Source: Arthrobacter sp. D5-1
GTDB taxonomy: Bacteria; Actinomycetota; Actinomycetes; Actinomycetales; Micrococcaceae
Direction of reading: 5' to 3'
Length of the DNA: 64,000 bases
Assembly (NCBI RefSeq): GCF_017357425.1
Contig: NZ_CP014571.1
Coordinates: forward strand, 3,286,001-3,350,000
Position 1 is the stretch's first letter, and each line of letters starts with the position of its first letter. The position numbers were made by a program, and so were the translations under genes. Below are positions 1 through 9,581 of the stretch, piece after piece. The notes below the pieces were generated by a model. That model did no database searches. It worked only from the letters and a program-made list of their open reading frames with translations, and had not been told where the DNA came from.

Positions 1-440
1 ATGCGCGGAATCGCGTTCTCGATGGTCTGGAGATCTGCCAGGATCAGCTCTGTGTTGATGGTCTCCATGTCGGAGCCCGGATCAACCTTGCCATCGACGT
101 GGATGACGTCGGGATCGTCAAAGACACGGACGACCTGTGCAATGGCCTCGGCCTCGCGGATATTCGCCAGGAACTTATTGCCCAGGCCTTCGCCCTCGGA
201 TGCACCCTTCACGATGCCGGCGATGTCCACGAAGGACACCGGAGCGGGAAGCATCTTCTGGGAACCGAAGATTTCGGCCAGCTTTGCCAGGCGGGGATCC
301 GGAAGATTCACGACTCCGACGTTGGGTTCAATCGTTGCGAACGGATAGTTCGCTGCGAGCACCTGGTTGCGGGTCAGTGCGTTGAAAAGAGTTGATTTGC
401 CGACGTTGGGCAGTCCGACGATGCCAATAGTAAGAGCCAC
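1..440 (-). CDS. ychF: Ribosome-binding ATPase YchF, 5' part (gene runs off the window)
   Basis: This is the N-terminal 146 codons of the Obg-family ATPase YchF, a cytoplasmic P-loop protein that binds the ribosome. The translation has a P-loop with G9, G14, K15 and S16 (GLPNVGKST), then [12 protein letters not shown], a segment characteristic of YchF, and [11 protein letters not shown] as the G3 region. The rest of the gene lies before position 1. I place the start at the GTG at 440 (protein MALTIG). An in-frame ATG at 446 is possible, but it sits only 2 bp from a TAGAAT -10-like box, which would put it upstream of the expected transcript start. It is divergent from rmuC. Confidence 0.93.
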   Translation of the reverse strand, partial: MALTIGIVGLPNVGKSTLFNALTRNQVLAANYPFATIEPNVGVVNLPDPRLAKLAEIFGSQKMLPAPVSFVDIAGIVKGASEGEGLGNKFLANIREAEAIAQVVRVFDDPDVIHVDGKVDPGSDMETINTELILADLQTIENAIPR

Positions 441-448
441 GAGCATTG

Positions 449-454
449 ATTCTA
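449..454 (-). promoter_or_regulatory. Candidate -10 box of ychF
   Basis: TAGAAT read on the minus strand, 8 bp before the GTG start. A transcript beginning about 7 nt downstream would be almost leaderless. No convincing -35 hexamer is visible, so the call rests on the -10 match and its position. Confidence 0.3.
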
Positions 455-551
455 CCCGTTGGAACCTTGTCCTTGCTTGTTACTGCCCACGATGCGCGCC
501 CACCGCGGTGGCCTCACCAAAACTGTCGTACCCCTGTGACAAGGTTGCTGC

Positions 552-1781
552 ATGGATGGATTTGGATTGGTTTTGGCCCTGCTCATGCTGTTGATCGGCG
601 CCGCCATAGGTCTGGCAACGGGCTATGTTGTCTTTCGACGCCGGGGCGCTGGCTTGGAGGAAGACTTCGACGCCGTGTCGGCGCGCCTCTCGGAGGTGAC
701 CGCGCAGCTGGCAGCCGCCGACGCCGAACGGCGGCTTTTGTTCACGCAGAACCGCGAGTTGACGGCGTCCAGGAACTCGGATGGCAGTGTTTTACGGGCG
801 TTGGGCCCGGTTGCTGAGAAGCTGACAGCGGTGCAGCAACAAGTCTCGCTGCTGGAACGTGACCGGGTAGAGCAATACGGCCAACTTGCCCAGCAGTTGC
901 AGGATGCCCGGTTGTCTGACGAGCAGCTCTTGCGGTCCACACACGCCTTGGCCTCGGCCCTGCGCTCCAACAGTGCACGCGGCCAATGGGGCGAAGTACA
1001 GCTCCGCAGGGTCGTGGAGGCTTCAGGAATGCTGAGGCACGTGGACTTCCATGAACAGGTGCATTCAGGCCGGACCGAGACCACGCTTCGGCCGGACCTC
1101 GTAGTCCAATTGCCAGGTGGCAAGCAATTGGTAGTGGATGCCAAGGTCCCGCTCGCCTCTTACCTCGCAGCGCAGGAACAACTGCACGAAGACGGTGCTT
1201 TTGGGGAGTCGGTGGCACCTGCCAGCAACCATGATTCAAAGACCTTGCTGTCACAGCACGCCAAAGCGCTGAAGTCCCACATCGATGCTTTGGCGGGCAA
1301 GAAGTACTGGGACATTCCCGGCAACTCCCCTGAGTTGGTGATCTGCTTCCTCCCTGCTGAGTCCATCCTGGCGTCAGCCCTCGAGGCAGATCCCGCGCTG
1401 TTGGAGTACGCCCTGTCCCGCAATGTGGTGTTGGCGTCTCCCGGGACCCTGCTGGCGGTCCTGAAGTCGGTGGCCTTCACTTGGCGCCAGGATGTCCTCA
1501 CAGACAGCGCCCACGAACTGTTCGAGCTCGCCAAGCAGCTGTACGAGCGCATGGGTACTTTGGGTGAAAATGTCGGCAAGCTGGGCAGTTCCCTGAAGAC
1601 GTCCGTGGACCGCTACAACGCGATGGTGGGCACGTTGGAAGCCCGGGTCCTGCCGACCGCGCGCAAACTGAACACCATGGAAGATGCCGGCCTTGCAGCG
1701 CCGATGTCCGTTGAGGCAGTCCCCCGCGCTTTGGCAGCTCCTGAGCTTCTGGCTGAGGAGAACGAAGAGTCCGCGGCATAG
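552..1781 (+). CDS. rmuC: DNA recombination protein RmuC
   Basis: Membrane-anchored RmuC family protein of 409 aa, about the usual length. Residues 4-27 form one N-terminal membrane helix and roughly 33-125 are predicted coiled coil. The conserved RmuC domain covers about 145-370. It contains GQWGEVQLRRVVEASGM (144-160), RPD at 180-182 and DAK at 196-198, a layout like the PD-(D/E)xK nuclease fold. RmuC is linked to limiting inversions and short-repeat recombination in E. coli; the biochemical activity is not established. An AAGG motif precedes the ATG by about 7 nt. The gene is divergent from ychF and convergent with ispH, with a bidirectional terminator between. Confidence 0.92.
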   Translation: MDGFGLVLALLMLLIGAAIGLATGYVVFRRRGAGLEEDFDAVSARLSEVTAQLAAADAERRLLFTQNRELTASRNSDGSVLRALGPVAEKLTAVQQQVSLLERDRVEQYGQLAQQLQDARLSDEQLLRSTHALASALRSNSARGQWGEVQLRRVVEASGMLRHVDFHEQVHSGRTETTLRPDLVVQLPGGKQLVVDAKVPLASYLAAQEQLHEDGAFGESVAPASNHDSKTLLSQHAKALKSHIDALAGKKYWDIPGNSPELVICFLPAESILASALEADPALLEYALSRNVVLASPGTLLAVLKSVAFTWRQDVLTDSAHELFELAKQLYERMGTLGENVGKLGSSLKTSVDRYNAMVGTLEARVLPTARKLNTMEDAGLAAPMSVEAVPRALAAPELLAEENEESAA

Positions 1782-1782
1782 C

Positions 1783-1839
1783 GAAACCGGCCCGCAGCAC
1801 CGCTTCCCCTGTGGAAGCCGATGGCTGCGGGCCGGTTTC
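1783..1839. terminator. Bidirectional rho-independent terminator, rmuC/ispH
   Basis: A perfect 16-bp inverted repeat (1783-1798 with 1824-1839) encloses a smaller GCTTCC/GGAAGC hairpin. It is followed by TTTCTTT on the plus strand and a TTTC run on the minus strand. It lies between two converging genes and can end both. Confidence 0.85.
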
Positions 1840-1868
1840 TTTGAGTTCGTAGTGTGGAGCGAGGGGCG

Positions 1869-2954
1869 TTAGGACGTTGCCCGGTTCCCGCGGCCGCCGA
1901 GCGCACGCGTCACATCGCCGGCTTTCTTCAACGTGGCCCTCAGCTCCTTGGGAAGTGAGAAGAGGAGATCTTCCTCTGCCGTCACGATTTCCTGCACTTC
2001 GCCATAGCCGTAGTCAGCCAGCAGCCGCAGGACATCCTTGACGAGTACTTCAGGGACAGAGGCACCCGAGGTCACACCGACCGTGGCGACGCCCTCGAAC
2101 CAGGCTTCGTCCACTTCGTTGGCGAAGTCCACGCGGTATGAGCTCTTGGCGCCGTACTCCAAGGCAACCTCAACCAGGCGCACGGAGTTGGACGAGTTGG
2201 CTGAACCCACCACGATCACGAGGTCAGCTTGGGGGGCAATCTTCTTTATGGCCACCTGGCGGTTGGTGGTGGCATAGCAAATATCGTCGCTGGGCGGGTC
2301 CTGGAGGGTCGGGAACCGGTCCTTGAGGAGACGGACCGTCTCCATGGTTTCGTCCACGCTCAGCGTCGTTTGGGAGAGCCAGATGGTCTTCTCGGGGTCG
2401 CGCACGGTGACCTTGTCCACCTCGTGCGGGCCGTTGATGATCTGGATGTGATCCGGTGCTTCACCGGCTGTTCCTTCGACTTCCTCGTGGCCTTCGTGGC
2501 CGATCAGGAGGATGTCGTAGTCATCCTTGGCGAAGCGCACAGCCTCCTTGTGAACTTTAGTGACCAGCGGGCAGGTGGCGTCGATGGTACGGAGACCGCG
2601 GTCTTCAGCAGACTGGACCACAGCCGGAGATACACCGTGCGCGGAGAAAATGACCAAGGCGCCCTCGGGGACCTCATCTGTTTCCTCGACGAAGATGGCT
2701 CCCTGTTCCTCAAGGGAGCTGACCACATGGACGTTGTGCACGATCTGTTTGCGGACGTAGACCGGAGGCCCATAGTGCTCAAGGGCTTTTTCTACAGCAA
2801 TGACTGCCCTGTCCACTCCGGCGCAATAGCCGCGCGGCGCCGCCAGCAGAACCTTCTTGGGACCCGTGACGGGTGCCGCTGCCTGTACCTCTTCCGGAGA
2901 TCGCCGTCTGCGCGGCACCGTGGGCATAGGAATGGAAACTGCTGTGCTGGTCAT
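1869..2954 (-). CDS. ispH: 4-hydroxy-3-methylbut-2-enyl diphosphate reductase IspH
   Basis: Last enzyme of the methylerythritol phosphate route, reducing HMBPP to IPP and DMAPP with a [4Fe-4S] cluster. The three cluster cysteines are present: C44 in [11 protein letters not shown]128 in [13 protein letters not shown] and C226 in [11 protein letters not shown]. The substrate-binding [10 protein letters not shown] loop is also present. Length is 361 aa, with about 30 poorly conserved residues at the N terminus. The first downstream gene on this strand is off the far side of the terminator, so ispH is probably transcribed alone or with the membrane protein upstream of it. Confidence 0.97.
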   Translation of the reverse strand: MTSTAVSIPMPTVPRRRRSPEEVQAAAPVTGPKKVLLAAPRGYCAGVDRAVIAVEKALEHYGPPVYVRKQIVHNVHVVSSLEEQGAIFVEETDEVPEGALVIFSAHGVSPAVVQSAEDRGLRTIDATCPLVTKVHKEAVRFAKDDYDILLIGHEGHEEVEGTAGEAPDHIQIINGPHEVDKVTVRDPEKTIWLSQTTLSVDETMETVRLLKDRFPTLQDPPSDDICYATTNRQVAIKKIAPQADLVIVVGSANSSNSVRLVEVALEYGAKSSYRVDFANEVDEAWFEGVATVGVTSGASVPEVLVKDVLRLLADYGYGEVQEIVTAEEDLLFSLPKELRATLKKAGDVTRALGGRGNRATS

Positions 2955-2978
2955 GTCTCCATGCTACCGGCCCGGCCT

Positions 2979-3869
2979 TTAACTTCGGGCCGAACGTGAC
3001 CCTCGTCGCCCTGAGACCACTCCCGCTATGACGCCCACCACCAGGACGGCCCCGGACACCAACGCTGCGATCCATACCCACTGGCCAAAACCGTTGCGGG
3101 CCGTGGTGAGGAACTCGTTCTTGAACAGTTCTGCCACGCCGTTGGCGCTGGCAAGGCTTCCGACCATTCCACCAGCGAGGTCTGCTCCCGCCGTCCAGAG
3201 GGCTGCCAGCGCCAATCCCCCCAGCCCAAGGAAGACCAAAGCCAGCGACCGTCGTCGTGCAGCCGCCAATGCCAGAAGGGCAGACACCAGCGCCCCGGCA
3301 GCGGCTATCCACCACAGCGGCGCGAAGGCTGCCACGCGTTCCACGAGTTGCCGGTGCGAAGGCTCCCCCAGAGAGACAAGGCTCTCCGCGGGGACATTGA
3401 GCCTGATCCGCGTAGCCTCGGCAAAATGATCACGGATCAGCCGCACAAGGGGCCCTATGTCCAACACGAGTGCTGTGGACGCCGCCGATTCTTCCGCCCG
3501 GGCGACCGTCCCAAAGTTCAGCCTGTGGCTGTTCCGTACGGTTTCCTCCCAGGCTTGCGGATAGTCACTCCACGACTGCATGCCCGTGGCCGCGTTCCGG
3601 AGCGCGTCGGCCGCCAGGGATTGGATGGGGCCGGGCAGATCCACGGAGGGCTCAAAGGTGCCCACTGCGGCCGTAGCCAAACGGTTCTGGAATTCGGGAT
3701 CGTTGCCCAGCGAGCCGGCGATCCGAACGAATCCCTCTTCTTTGACAATGTTCTGGTCCACCCACGCCGCAGGAACAGCGACGGCTGTGAGCAGAAGGGC
3801 GAGGATCACTCCCAGTGCTGAAACAAAAGTACGCAACGTCGTCCTCGGGGTCGTGGGCTGTGCCACCAT
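2979..3869 (-). CDS. Conserved membrane protein of unknown function
   Basis: A 296-aa protein I do not recognise by name. Residues about 10-32 form an N-terminal membrane helix. A long, probably extracytoplasmic segment of about 140 residues follows, with no cysteines or clear motif. Three hydrophobic helices lie near the C terminus, and the protein ends in an arginine-rich tail (GRRGSRSARS). The ATG at 3869 is chosen over the upstream GTG at 3884; a GTG at 3866 would give almost the same protein. The gene is 24 bp upstream of ispH on the same strand, so the two may share a transcript. It is divergent from xseA. Confidence 0.75.
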   Translation of the reverse strand: MVAQPTTPRTTLRTFVSALGVILALLLTAVAVPAAWVDQNIVKEEGFVRIAGSLGNDPEFQNRLATAAVGTFEPSVDLPGPIQSLAADALRNAATGMQSWSDYPQAWEETVRNSHRLNFGTVARAEESAASTALVLDIGPLVRLIRDHFAEATRIRLNVPAESLVSLGEPSHRQLVERVAAFAPLWWIAAAGALVSALLALAAARRRSLALVFLGLGGLALAALWTAGADLAGGMVGSLASANGVAELFKNEFLTTARNGFGQWVWIAALVSGAVLVVGVIAGVVSGRRGSRSARS

Positions 3870-4021
3870 CCTAGGTCTGTCCACATGATCGGAAAAATGT
3901 CAGGGTCGGCATGGAAGCTATGGATAGAGTTGGAAGGCGGCCGGCAACCAAGACCGCATCCCGGAGCGAGGACACATCATGCAGCAGCAATCACGGAGAC
4001 TGGAACAGGCACGGACCGCCC

Positions 4022-5299
4022 ATGTCCGCTGAAGCGACTCCGGAATCAACATTGCCCGGGACGGCGGCCGAAACCAGCCCCGATAACCCCTGGCCGCTCC
4101 AACTGCTGTCCCGCAAGCTGAAAGCCCACATCGAGCGTGCGCCGGCGGCGTGGATCGAAGGCCAGGTTATTGAGCTGAACCGCCGGGGCGGCAACGCCTT
4201 CCTGACACTGCGTGATGTTGACGCCGAGATTTCCCTGCCGGCGTCGGTGTGGTCCACGGTGTTGGACCGTCAAAAAATACCCCTTGAACGCGGATCCCGC
4301 GTGGTCGCACTCGTCAAGGCGGATTTCTGGGTCAAAACAGGGCGCCTGAACATGTCCGTCAAGGACATCCGTCCGGTGGGCCTGGGTGACCTGCTGGCGC
4401 GGATTGAACGGCTGAGGCAAGCCCTCGCGGCCGAAGGCCTGTTCGCTGACTCCCGGAAACGCAAGCTGCCGCTGCTCCCCCACCGCATCGGCCTCATCAC
4501 CGGCCGGGACTCGGACGCCAAGAAAGACGTCCTGCGTAATGCTGCGTTGCGCTGGCCGGCGGTTGAGTTCGATGTCCACGAAGTCGCTGTCCAAGGCAAC
4601 ACCGCTGTCTCTCAGATCATCGCAGCATTGAAGAAGCTCGACGCAGACCCTCAGGTAGACGTCATTGTCATGGCACGCGGCGGTGGGGCGTTGGAAGACC
4701 TCCTCCCGTTCAGCAACGAGGACCTCATCCGCGCAGTATCTGCCGCCACCACTCCGGTTGTCAGTGCGATCGGGCACGAAGCCGACCGACCCATCCTTGA
4801 CGACGTGGCGGACCTTCGCGCGTCAACGCCCACCGATGCCGCCAAGCGGATAGTTCCTGACGTAGCCGAGGAACTGGCCATGGTCCGTCAGGCCAGGGAT
4901 CACCTCCGCAGAAGCATCGGCAGGATGGTGGACCGGGAGACGGACCGCCTCCATGCCTTGAAGTCACGGCCGGTCCTGGCGACGCCGGCTTCCATGGTGG
5001 ACGCCCGGGCGGATGACATCCACCGGCTGCAACGGCGCTCCCATTCGGCAGTCAACACGGCCGTCGTCCGGGCCCTGGATCAGGTCCACCACTTGCGCGC
5101 ACAGGTCAGGGCCCTGTCTCCGCAAAAAACACTGGACCGCGGCTACGCCGTGGTCCAGATTGTTGGTGAGGACCAGGCCGGGCACACAGTAGTGAGCAGT
5201 CCAGAGGAAGCCCCCGACGGAACCGCACTGGCGATTCGAGTAGCCGAAGGTCGCTTCAGGGCAGTTTCCACGGGCCAAGGACACATAGTGGACCGTTGA
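4022..5299 (+). CDS. xseA: Exodeoxyribonuclease VII large subunit
   Basis: Catalytic subunit of exonuclease VII, a cytoplasmic single-strand DNA exonuclease. The N terminus carries an OB-fold ([22 protein letters not shown] and following) that binds DNA. The central domain has the family motifs [30 protein letters not shown] and [24 protein letters not shown] long helical region leads to the C-terminal LDRGYAVV motif. I start at the ATG at 4022 (425 aa); the frame is open back to 3911, but the added residues do not look like XseA. The stop overlaps the potential upstream starts of xseB. Confidence 0.95.
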   Translation: MSAEATPESTLPGTAAETSPDNPWPLQLLSRKLKAHIERAPAAWIEGQVIELNRRGGNAFLTLRDVDAEISLPASVWSTVLDRQKIPLERGSRVVALVKADFWVKTGRLNMSVKDIRPVGLGDLLARIERLRQALAAEGLFADSRKRKLPLLPHRIGLITGRDSDAKKDVLRNAALRWPAVEFDVHEVAVQGNTAVSQIIAALKKLDADPQVDVIVMARGGGALEDLLPFSNEDLIRAVSAATTPVVSAIGHEADRPILDDVADLRASTPTDAAKRIVPDVAEELAMVRQARDHLRRSIGRMVDRETDRLHALKSRPVLATPASMVDARADDIHRLQRRSHSAVNTAVVRALDQVHHLRAQVRALSPQKTLDRGYAVVQIVGEDQAGHTVVSSPEEAPDGTALAIRVAEGRFRAVSTGQGHIVDR

Positions 5300-5340
5300 T
5301 GAACCGGTCACCATCATCATCACCGAACACAAAGGACATC

Positions 5341-5592
5341 ATGACCGAGAACAACTCATCCGCAGCTTCACCGGAATCCCTCGACTCGTTGAGCTACGAG
5401 GAAGCCCGGGAGCAACTCATGGGCGTCGTTAGCCGCTTAGAGGCAGGGGGTGCCAGCCTGGAAGAATCCTTGGCCCTGTGGGAACGGGGCGAAGCACTGG
5501 CCAAACGCTGCGAGGACTGGCTGGAGGGCGCCCGCAAACGCCTGGCTACCGCCCGGGACGCAAGCAACGACGCCGGTGCTGCCGCGCAGTAA
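5341..5592 (+). CDS. xseB: Exodeoxyribonuclease VII small subunit
   Basis: Small regulatory subunit that binds XseA and is needed for exonuclease VII activity. At 83 aa it has the usual size. It contains [20 protein letters not shown] and [19 protein letters not shown], the two-helix core of the family. Start chosen at ATG 5341 because AAAGGA sits at 5331-5336, 4 nt upstream. TTG 5296 and ATG 5299 overlap the xseA stop but add an unconserved serine-rich extension. It forms a two-gene operon with xseA. Confidence 0.93.
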   Translation: MTENNSSAASPESLDSLSYEEAREQLMGVVSRLEAGGASLEESLALWERGEALAKRCEDWLEGARKRLATARDASNDAGAAAQ

Positions 5593-5634
5593 CGCCCAAG
5601 CAGGACCGCATCGAGCAGCCCAGGGTGCGGATTC

Positions 5635-6489
5635 CTAGGAAGCCACCACCAAAGCGCGTTCCGCAGCGACGTCGAACTCGGCCTTGGGCCAGTCCAACTG
5701 GAGTCCTTCAAGGGCATCCAGCAGCAGCTGTTGCACTGCGATGCGCGCGTACCACTTCTTGTTCGCCGGAACCACGTGCCAAGGTGCTGTATCTGTTGAC
5801 GTTTTCTCGAAAGCAACACCGTAGGCGTCCATATAGTCGTCCCAGAACGCACGTTCAGCAAGGTCGCCGCTGCTGTACTTCCAGTGTTTGCTGGGATCGT
5901 CCAAGCGGGCGACAAGCCGTTCTTTCTGCTCGTCCTTGCTGATATTGAGCATGACTTTGACGATGGTGGTGCCCTGGTCTGCGAGGCGGGCTTCGAAGTC
6001 GTTAATGGCTGCGTAACGGCGTTCCAACTCCGAATCGTCCGCCCAACCATGCACGCGATGGATCAGGACGTCCTCGTAGTGTGAGCGGTCAAAAACCCCC
6101 ACCATTCCGGCTGCGGGAGATTGTTTCTCGATCCGCCACAGGAAGTCGTGCGACTTTTCCTCGTCCGTGGGCGCCTTGAACGCCGACACTTGAACGCCTT
6201 GCACGTCCATGGCACCCACCACATGGCTGACAATGCCACCCTTGCCGGCGGTATCCATCGCCTGCAGGATCAGCAGGAGCCTCTTGGGGCTGCCAAAACG
6301 GCCTTGGGCAAAGAGCTTCTCCTGCAGTTCTGCCATCTGCGCGTCCTGGGCTTCAAGCAACGCCTTGCCGTCAGCTTTCGCGCCGGGATACCCGGGGGTT
6401 GAGTCCGGGTCCACGCCGGCCAGCGAGAACCCGGGCCCGACCCTCAATACCTCAGCGGGACTCTTGGCAAATTCAACTGCAACAGCCAT
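5635..6489 (-). CDS. ppk2: PPK2-family polyphosphate:nucleotide phosphotransferase
   Basis: A soluble PPK2-type kinase of 284 aa that moves phosphate between polyphosphate and nucleotides. The Walker A-like loop LQAMDTAGKGG and the following SFKAPTDEEKSHDFLWR match the single-domain PPK2 subgroup with the QAMD(A/T)AGK signature. FDRSHYEDVLIHRVHGW is the Walker B and catalytic region. Start at ATG 6489 gives MAVAVEFAK; the frame is open upstream without family similarity. Whether it prefers AMP, ADP or GDP cannot be read from sequence alone. It is convergent with xseB and lies 54 bp downstream of the aminotransferase. Confidence 0.88.
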   Translation of the reverse strand: MAVAVEFAKSPAEVLRVGPGFSLAGVDPDSTPGYPGAKADGKALLEAQDAQMAELQEKLFAQGRFGSPKRLLLILQAMDTAGKGGIVSHVVGAMDVQGVQVSAFKAPTDEEKSHDFLWRIEKQSPAAGMVGVFDRSHYEDVLIHRVHGWADDSELERRYAAINDFEARLADQGTTIVKVMLNISKDEQKERLVARLDDPSKHWKYSSGDLAERAFWDDYMDAYGVAFEKTSTDTAPWHVVPANKKWYARIAVQQLLLDALEGLQLDWPKAEFDVAAERALVVAS

Positions 6490-6543
6490 GGGGTGTGCCT
6501 TTCCGCAGGGCCGCGCCCTCATGGAACGACCATGGACCTCAGG

Positions 6544-7764
6544 CTAGTTGCCCGGGTACCTCGACAGGAAGTCCGCCATGCGGCCAATGGCCTCTTCAAT
6601 GTCTTTGACGTTGGGCAGGGTGACCATCCGGAAGTGGTCCGGGCGCACCCAGTTAAAAGCCCGGCCGTGGGAAACCAGGATTTTCTGTTCCTTCAACAAA
6701 TCGAGGACAAACTTTTCGTCGTCCCGGATGTGGTAGACCTCGGGGTCCAGTTTCGGGAACAGGTACAGTGCGCCCCTGGCCTGCTGGGTGCTGACACCGG
6801 GAATGGCGTTCAACAGGTCGTAGGCCTTGTTTCGCTGTTCCAGGAGCCTGCCGCCGGGCAGGATGAGGTCGTTGATGCTTTGGTATCCACCGAGGGCTGT
6901 TTGGATGGCATGTTGCGCGGGAACGTTGGCACACAAACGCATGTTGGCCAGGAGGTTGATGCCTTCGAGATAGTCGGCGGCGTCCTTCTTGGGCCCCGAG
7001 ATAGCCATCCAACCGGCGCGGTATCCACAGACCCGGTAGGCCTTGGACAGGCCACTGAACGTCAGGCACAGGACGTCGTCACCGGTGAGCCCGGCGAGGT
7101 TGGTGTGGACGGCGTCCTCGTAGAGGATTTTCTCGTAGATCTCATCGGCAAAGAGCACCAGGCCGTGTTTCTCGGCGAGAGCGACGATTTTCTTGAGCGT
7201 TTCTTCCGGGTACACCGCGCCGGTGGGATTGTTGGGGTTGATGACCACAATCCCCTTGGTGCGCGGAGTGATCTTGGCTTCCATGTCCTCAAGATCGGGC
7301 TGCCAGCCGGAATCCTCGTCGCAGAGGTAATGCACGGGTCGCCCGCCGGCCAAAGCAACGGAAGCAGTCCACAGCGGATAGTCCGGTGTGGGAATCAAGA
7401 CCTCATCGCCGTCTTCCAGGAGCGCCATGAGGGACATGGTGATGAGCTCGCTGACGCCGTTGCCCAGGTAGATGTCATCAACGTGGATGTTCTGGATGCC
7501 ACGGGTCTGGTAGTACTGCGATACAGCGGTCCGGGCCGAGAAGATCCCGCGCGAATCGCTGTAACCCTGGGCGTTGGGCAGGTGGCGGATCATGTCCACC
7601 AAAATGGCGTCGGGCGCTTCAAAACCGAAGGGAGCCGGGTTTCCGATATTCAGTTTGAGGATCCTGTGACCCTCTGCCTCCATCTGTTGGGCGGCCTGAA
7701 GAATCGGTCCACGGATGTCGTAAAGGACATTATGAAGCTTGGTGGACTGCTTGAATTTCGCCAT
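6544..7764 (-). CDS. alaA: PLP-dependent aminotransferase, alanine (glutamate-pyruvate) type
   Basis: Fold-type I aminotransferase of 406 aa. The Schiff-base lysine is K241 in SGLSKAYRVCGYRAGW. PLP contacts include NPNNPTGAVY (176-185) and ADEIYEKILY (206-215). The N-terminal LNIGNPAPFGFEAPD and GYSDSRGIFSAR segments match the AlaA/YfbQ group, which interconverts pyruvate plus glutamate with alanine plus 2-oxoglutarate. Substrate specificity is inferred from this similarity. The gene lies downstream of the osmolyte importer but is separated from it by a strong terminator, so it probably has its own promoter. Confidence 0.88.
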   Translation of the reverse strand: MAKFKQSTKLHNVLYDIRGPILQAAQQMEAEGHRILKLNIGNPAPFGFEAPDAILVDMIRHLPNAQGYSDSRGIFSARTAVSQYYQTRGIQNIHVDDIYLGNGVSELITMSLMALLEDGDEVLIPTPDYPLWTASVALAGGRPVHYLCDEDSGWQPDLEDMEAKITPRTKGIVVINPNNPTGAVYPEETLKKIVALAEKHGLVLFADEIYEKILYEDAVHTNLAGLTGDDVLCLTFSGLSKAYRVCGYRAGWMAISGPKKDAADYLEGINLLANMRLCANVPAQHAIQTALGGYQSINDLILPGGRLLEQRNKAYDLLNAIPGVSTQQARGALYLFPKLDPEVYHIRDDEKFVLDLLKEQKILVSHGRAFNWVRPDHFRMVTLPNVKDIEEAIGRMADFLSRYPGN

Positions 7765-7821
7765 CCCTCAAATATGCCACACGGGTGATGGACTTCAGCT
7801 GAGACTTAACTCACAGAAACG

Positions 7822-7865
7822 ACGACGGCGGTGACGGTCCCGCGTGGGGCCGTCACCGCCGTCGT
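7822..7865 (-). terminator. Terminator of the osmolyte ABC importer operon
   Basis: A 16-bp perfect stem (7822-7837 with 7850-7865) with a 12-nt loop. On the minus strand it is followed by GTCGTTTCTG, giving a short T-rich tail. It sits 20 bp after the substrate-binding protein gene and before the aminotransferase start. Confidence 0.8.
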
Positions 7866-7884
7866 ACGCAGCTCTGGTCGGACG

Positions 7885-8841
7885 TTACTTGACGATGCCC
7901 TTGTCCTTCAGCCAGGCGGCTGCTGCGTCCTTGGGTGCCTGCTTCTGGTCGCCGCTGACCGCACGGTTCAGGTTGATGAGGTCATCCGTGGTCAGGATCT
8001 TGGAGACGTTGTTGAGCGCTTCCTTGGCCTTGTCCGTCATCTTGGCCTCCTTGACCAGCGGAAGTACCTGCTGGGCCTTGAAGTTGTTCTTCGGGTCTTC
8101 CAGGACCACGAGGTCGTTATCTGCGATGGACGGCGTAGTGGTGTAAATGTCCGCTACCTGCACCTTGTCCTCCAGCAGAGCCTGGAGCGTCAGGTTGCCG
8201 CCGCCGTCGCTGAAGGGCTGGAGGCCTTTGAGCTCGCAGTTGTAGTTGGCCTTCAGGCCCGGGAAGCCGTAGGCACGCGTCTCAAACGTGGCCGGAGCTG
8301 CCATGGTGAAGTCCTTGCAGACCTTGGCCAGGTCCTCGATGGATTTCAGTTGGTACTTCTCCGCAGTCGCTTTGGTGACCACCATGGCGTCCTTGGACTC
8401 GGCCTTTGCCGGTTCCAAAACCGCGAGGCCATCCGGAAGCTTGCCCGGGAGCGCTTTGTAGACGTCCTCCGCGGAAACTTCCTTGGCTTCGGTGTCCACG
8501 TAGGACAGGAGGTTGCCGGAGTAGTCCGGGACGAGGTCGATGGAGCCGTCCTGGACTGCCTTGAAGTAAATTTCGCGCGAACCGATGTTCGGCTTGGAGG
8601 TGGCGGTCAGACCCGCGGCGTTGAGCGCGCCAACGTAGATCTCGGCAATGACCTGGCTCTCGGGGAAGTCGGCCGAACCGACAACCAGCGAGCCACTGGC
8701 AGCGGATCCGCTGGGTGCCGAGGTGGACGGCGTGGCCAAGGGGCTTCCGCCACACGCGCTCAACGCGAGGGCCACACCCAGTCCGGCTGCGAGGCCGCCG
8801 AGACCACGGCGTGTAAGGGTCATGGGGACGGGGTTCTTCAT
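7885..8841 (-). CDS. Glycine betaine/osmolyte ABC transporter substrate-binding lipoprotein
   Basis: Extracytoplasmic solute-binding protein of 318 aa, OpuAC/OpuCC/OsmF type. The signal peptide has an RR pair at 11-12 and a lipobox LSAC with the lipidated cysteine at C30. The mature protein begins with a Ser/Ala-rich linker, then GSLVVGSADFPESQVIAEIY, a typical opening for this family. It captures quaternary-amine osmolytes for the two permeases. AGGAGG lies 6 nt before the ATG, and this start overlaps the stop of the upstream permease (ATGA). The exact substrate (betaine, choline, carnitine or proline) is not decidable here. Confidence 0.9.
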   Translation of the reverse strand: MKNPVPMTLTRRGLGGLAAGLGVALALSACGGSPLATPSTSAPSGSAASGSLVVGSADFPESQVIAEIYVGALNAAGLTATSKPNIGSREIYFKAVQDGSIDLVPDYSGNLLSYVDTEAKEVSAEDVYKALPGKLPDGLAVLEPAKAESKDAMVVTKATAEKYQLKSIEDLAKVCKDFTMAAPATFETRAYGFPGLKANYNCELKGLQPFSDGGGNLTLQALLEDKVQVADIYTTTPSIADNDLVVLEDPKNNFKAQQVLPLVKEAKMTDKAKEALNNVSKILTTDDLINLNRAVSGDQKQAPKDAAAAWLKDKGIVK

Positions 8842-9581
8842 GGTGTACCTCCTTGAACGGCAGCCCCGGCGGGAGCTGTGGCTGTGGGATCGTCGGACGC
8901 CTTCTGGCGGCCGCTTGAGTCGAGGGTCAGGCCTGGTGAGATGACGAGCCGCTGTACCCCGGCCAGGATCAGGTCTACGGCGATGGCGAGCCCGGCAATG
9001 AGCAGGGAACCACCCAGCATCCGGGGAAAATCCTGCAGGACGAGGCCGTCAAACAGGTAGCGCCCCAGTCCGCCCAGAGGCAGGTAGGCCACCACCGAGA
9101 CGGTGGCGATGACTTGCAGGACCGCGGTGCGGATGCCACCAAACATCACCTGCAGTCCGTTGGGCACTTCCACCCGGAAGAGGATCTGAAGTTCGGTCAT
9201 GCCCATGGCTCGGGCAGCATCTACCACGGTGGAATCGACGCTGGAGATCCCGGCGTACGTACCGGCCAGCAATGGCGGCACCGTGAGAATGACCAGAGCC
9301 CAGACGGGCGGCATCAAGCCGCTGCCTGCGAGCAAGGCGAACAGCACCAGCAAACCGAGGGTCGGGAGTGCACGCAGCGCACCGGCGACGGCGACCGCAA
9401 CCACCCTGCCACGGCCGGTGTGCCCGATGTAAAGACCAATGGGTACGGCGATGGCCGCGGCGATCAGGAGAACGAGTCCGCTGTATTGCAGGTGTTCCAT
9501 CAATCGGGTGGGGATGCCACCGCTTCCGGTCCAGTTCTTGGGGCTCGTCAGCCAGGCTATGGTCTCGGCGAAGATGTTCAT
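8838..9581 (-). CDS. Osmolyte ABC transporter permease 2 (OpuCD/ProW type)
   Basis: A 247-aa inner-membrane permease with about five to six helices and a binding-protein-dependent transport signature near VDAARAMGMTELQILFRVEVPNG. That motif contacts the ATPase. Start at ATG 9581 (MNIFAETIAWL) is supported by its ATGA overlap with the stop of permease 1; the frame is open to 9701 but upstream residues are arginine-rich shadow sequence. The C-terminal 30 residues are hydrophilic and may be cytoplasmic. Confidence 0.9.
   Translation of the reverse strand: MNIFAETIAWLTSPKNWTGSGGIPTRLMEHLQYSGLVLLIAAAIAVPIGLYIGHTGRGRVVAVAVAGALRALPTLGLLVLFALLAGSGLMPPVWALVILTVPPLLAGTYAGISSVDSTVVDAARAMGMTELQILFRVEVPNGLQVMFGGIRTAVLQVIATVSVVAYLPLGGLGRYLFDGLVLQDFPRMLGGSLLIAGLAIAVDLILAGVQRLVISPGLTLDSSGRQKASDDPTATAPAGAAVQGGTP

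Noticed and set aside
6493..7788. A 431-codon plus-strand frame opposite the aminotransferase
   Set aside because: Antisense shadow of a gene with a clear PLP lysine and conserved motifs.
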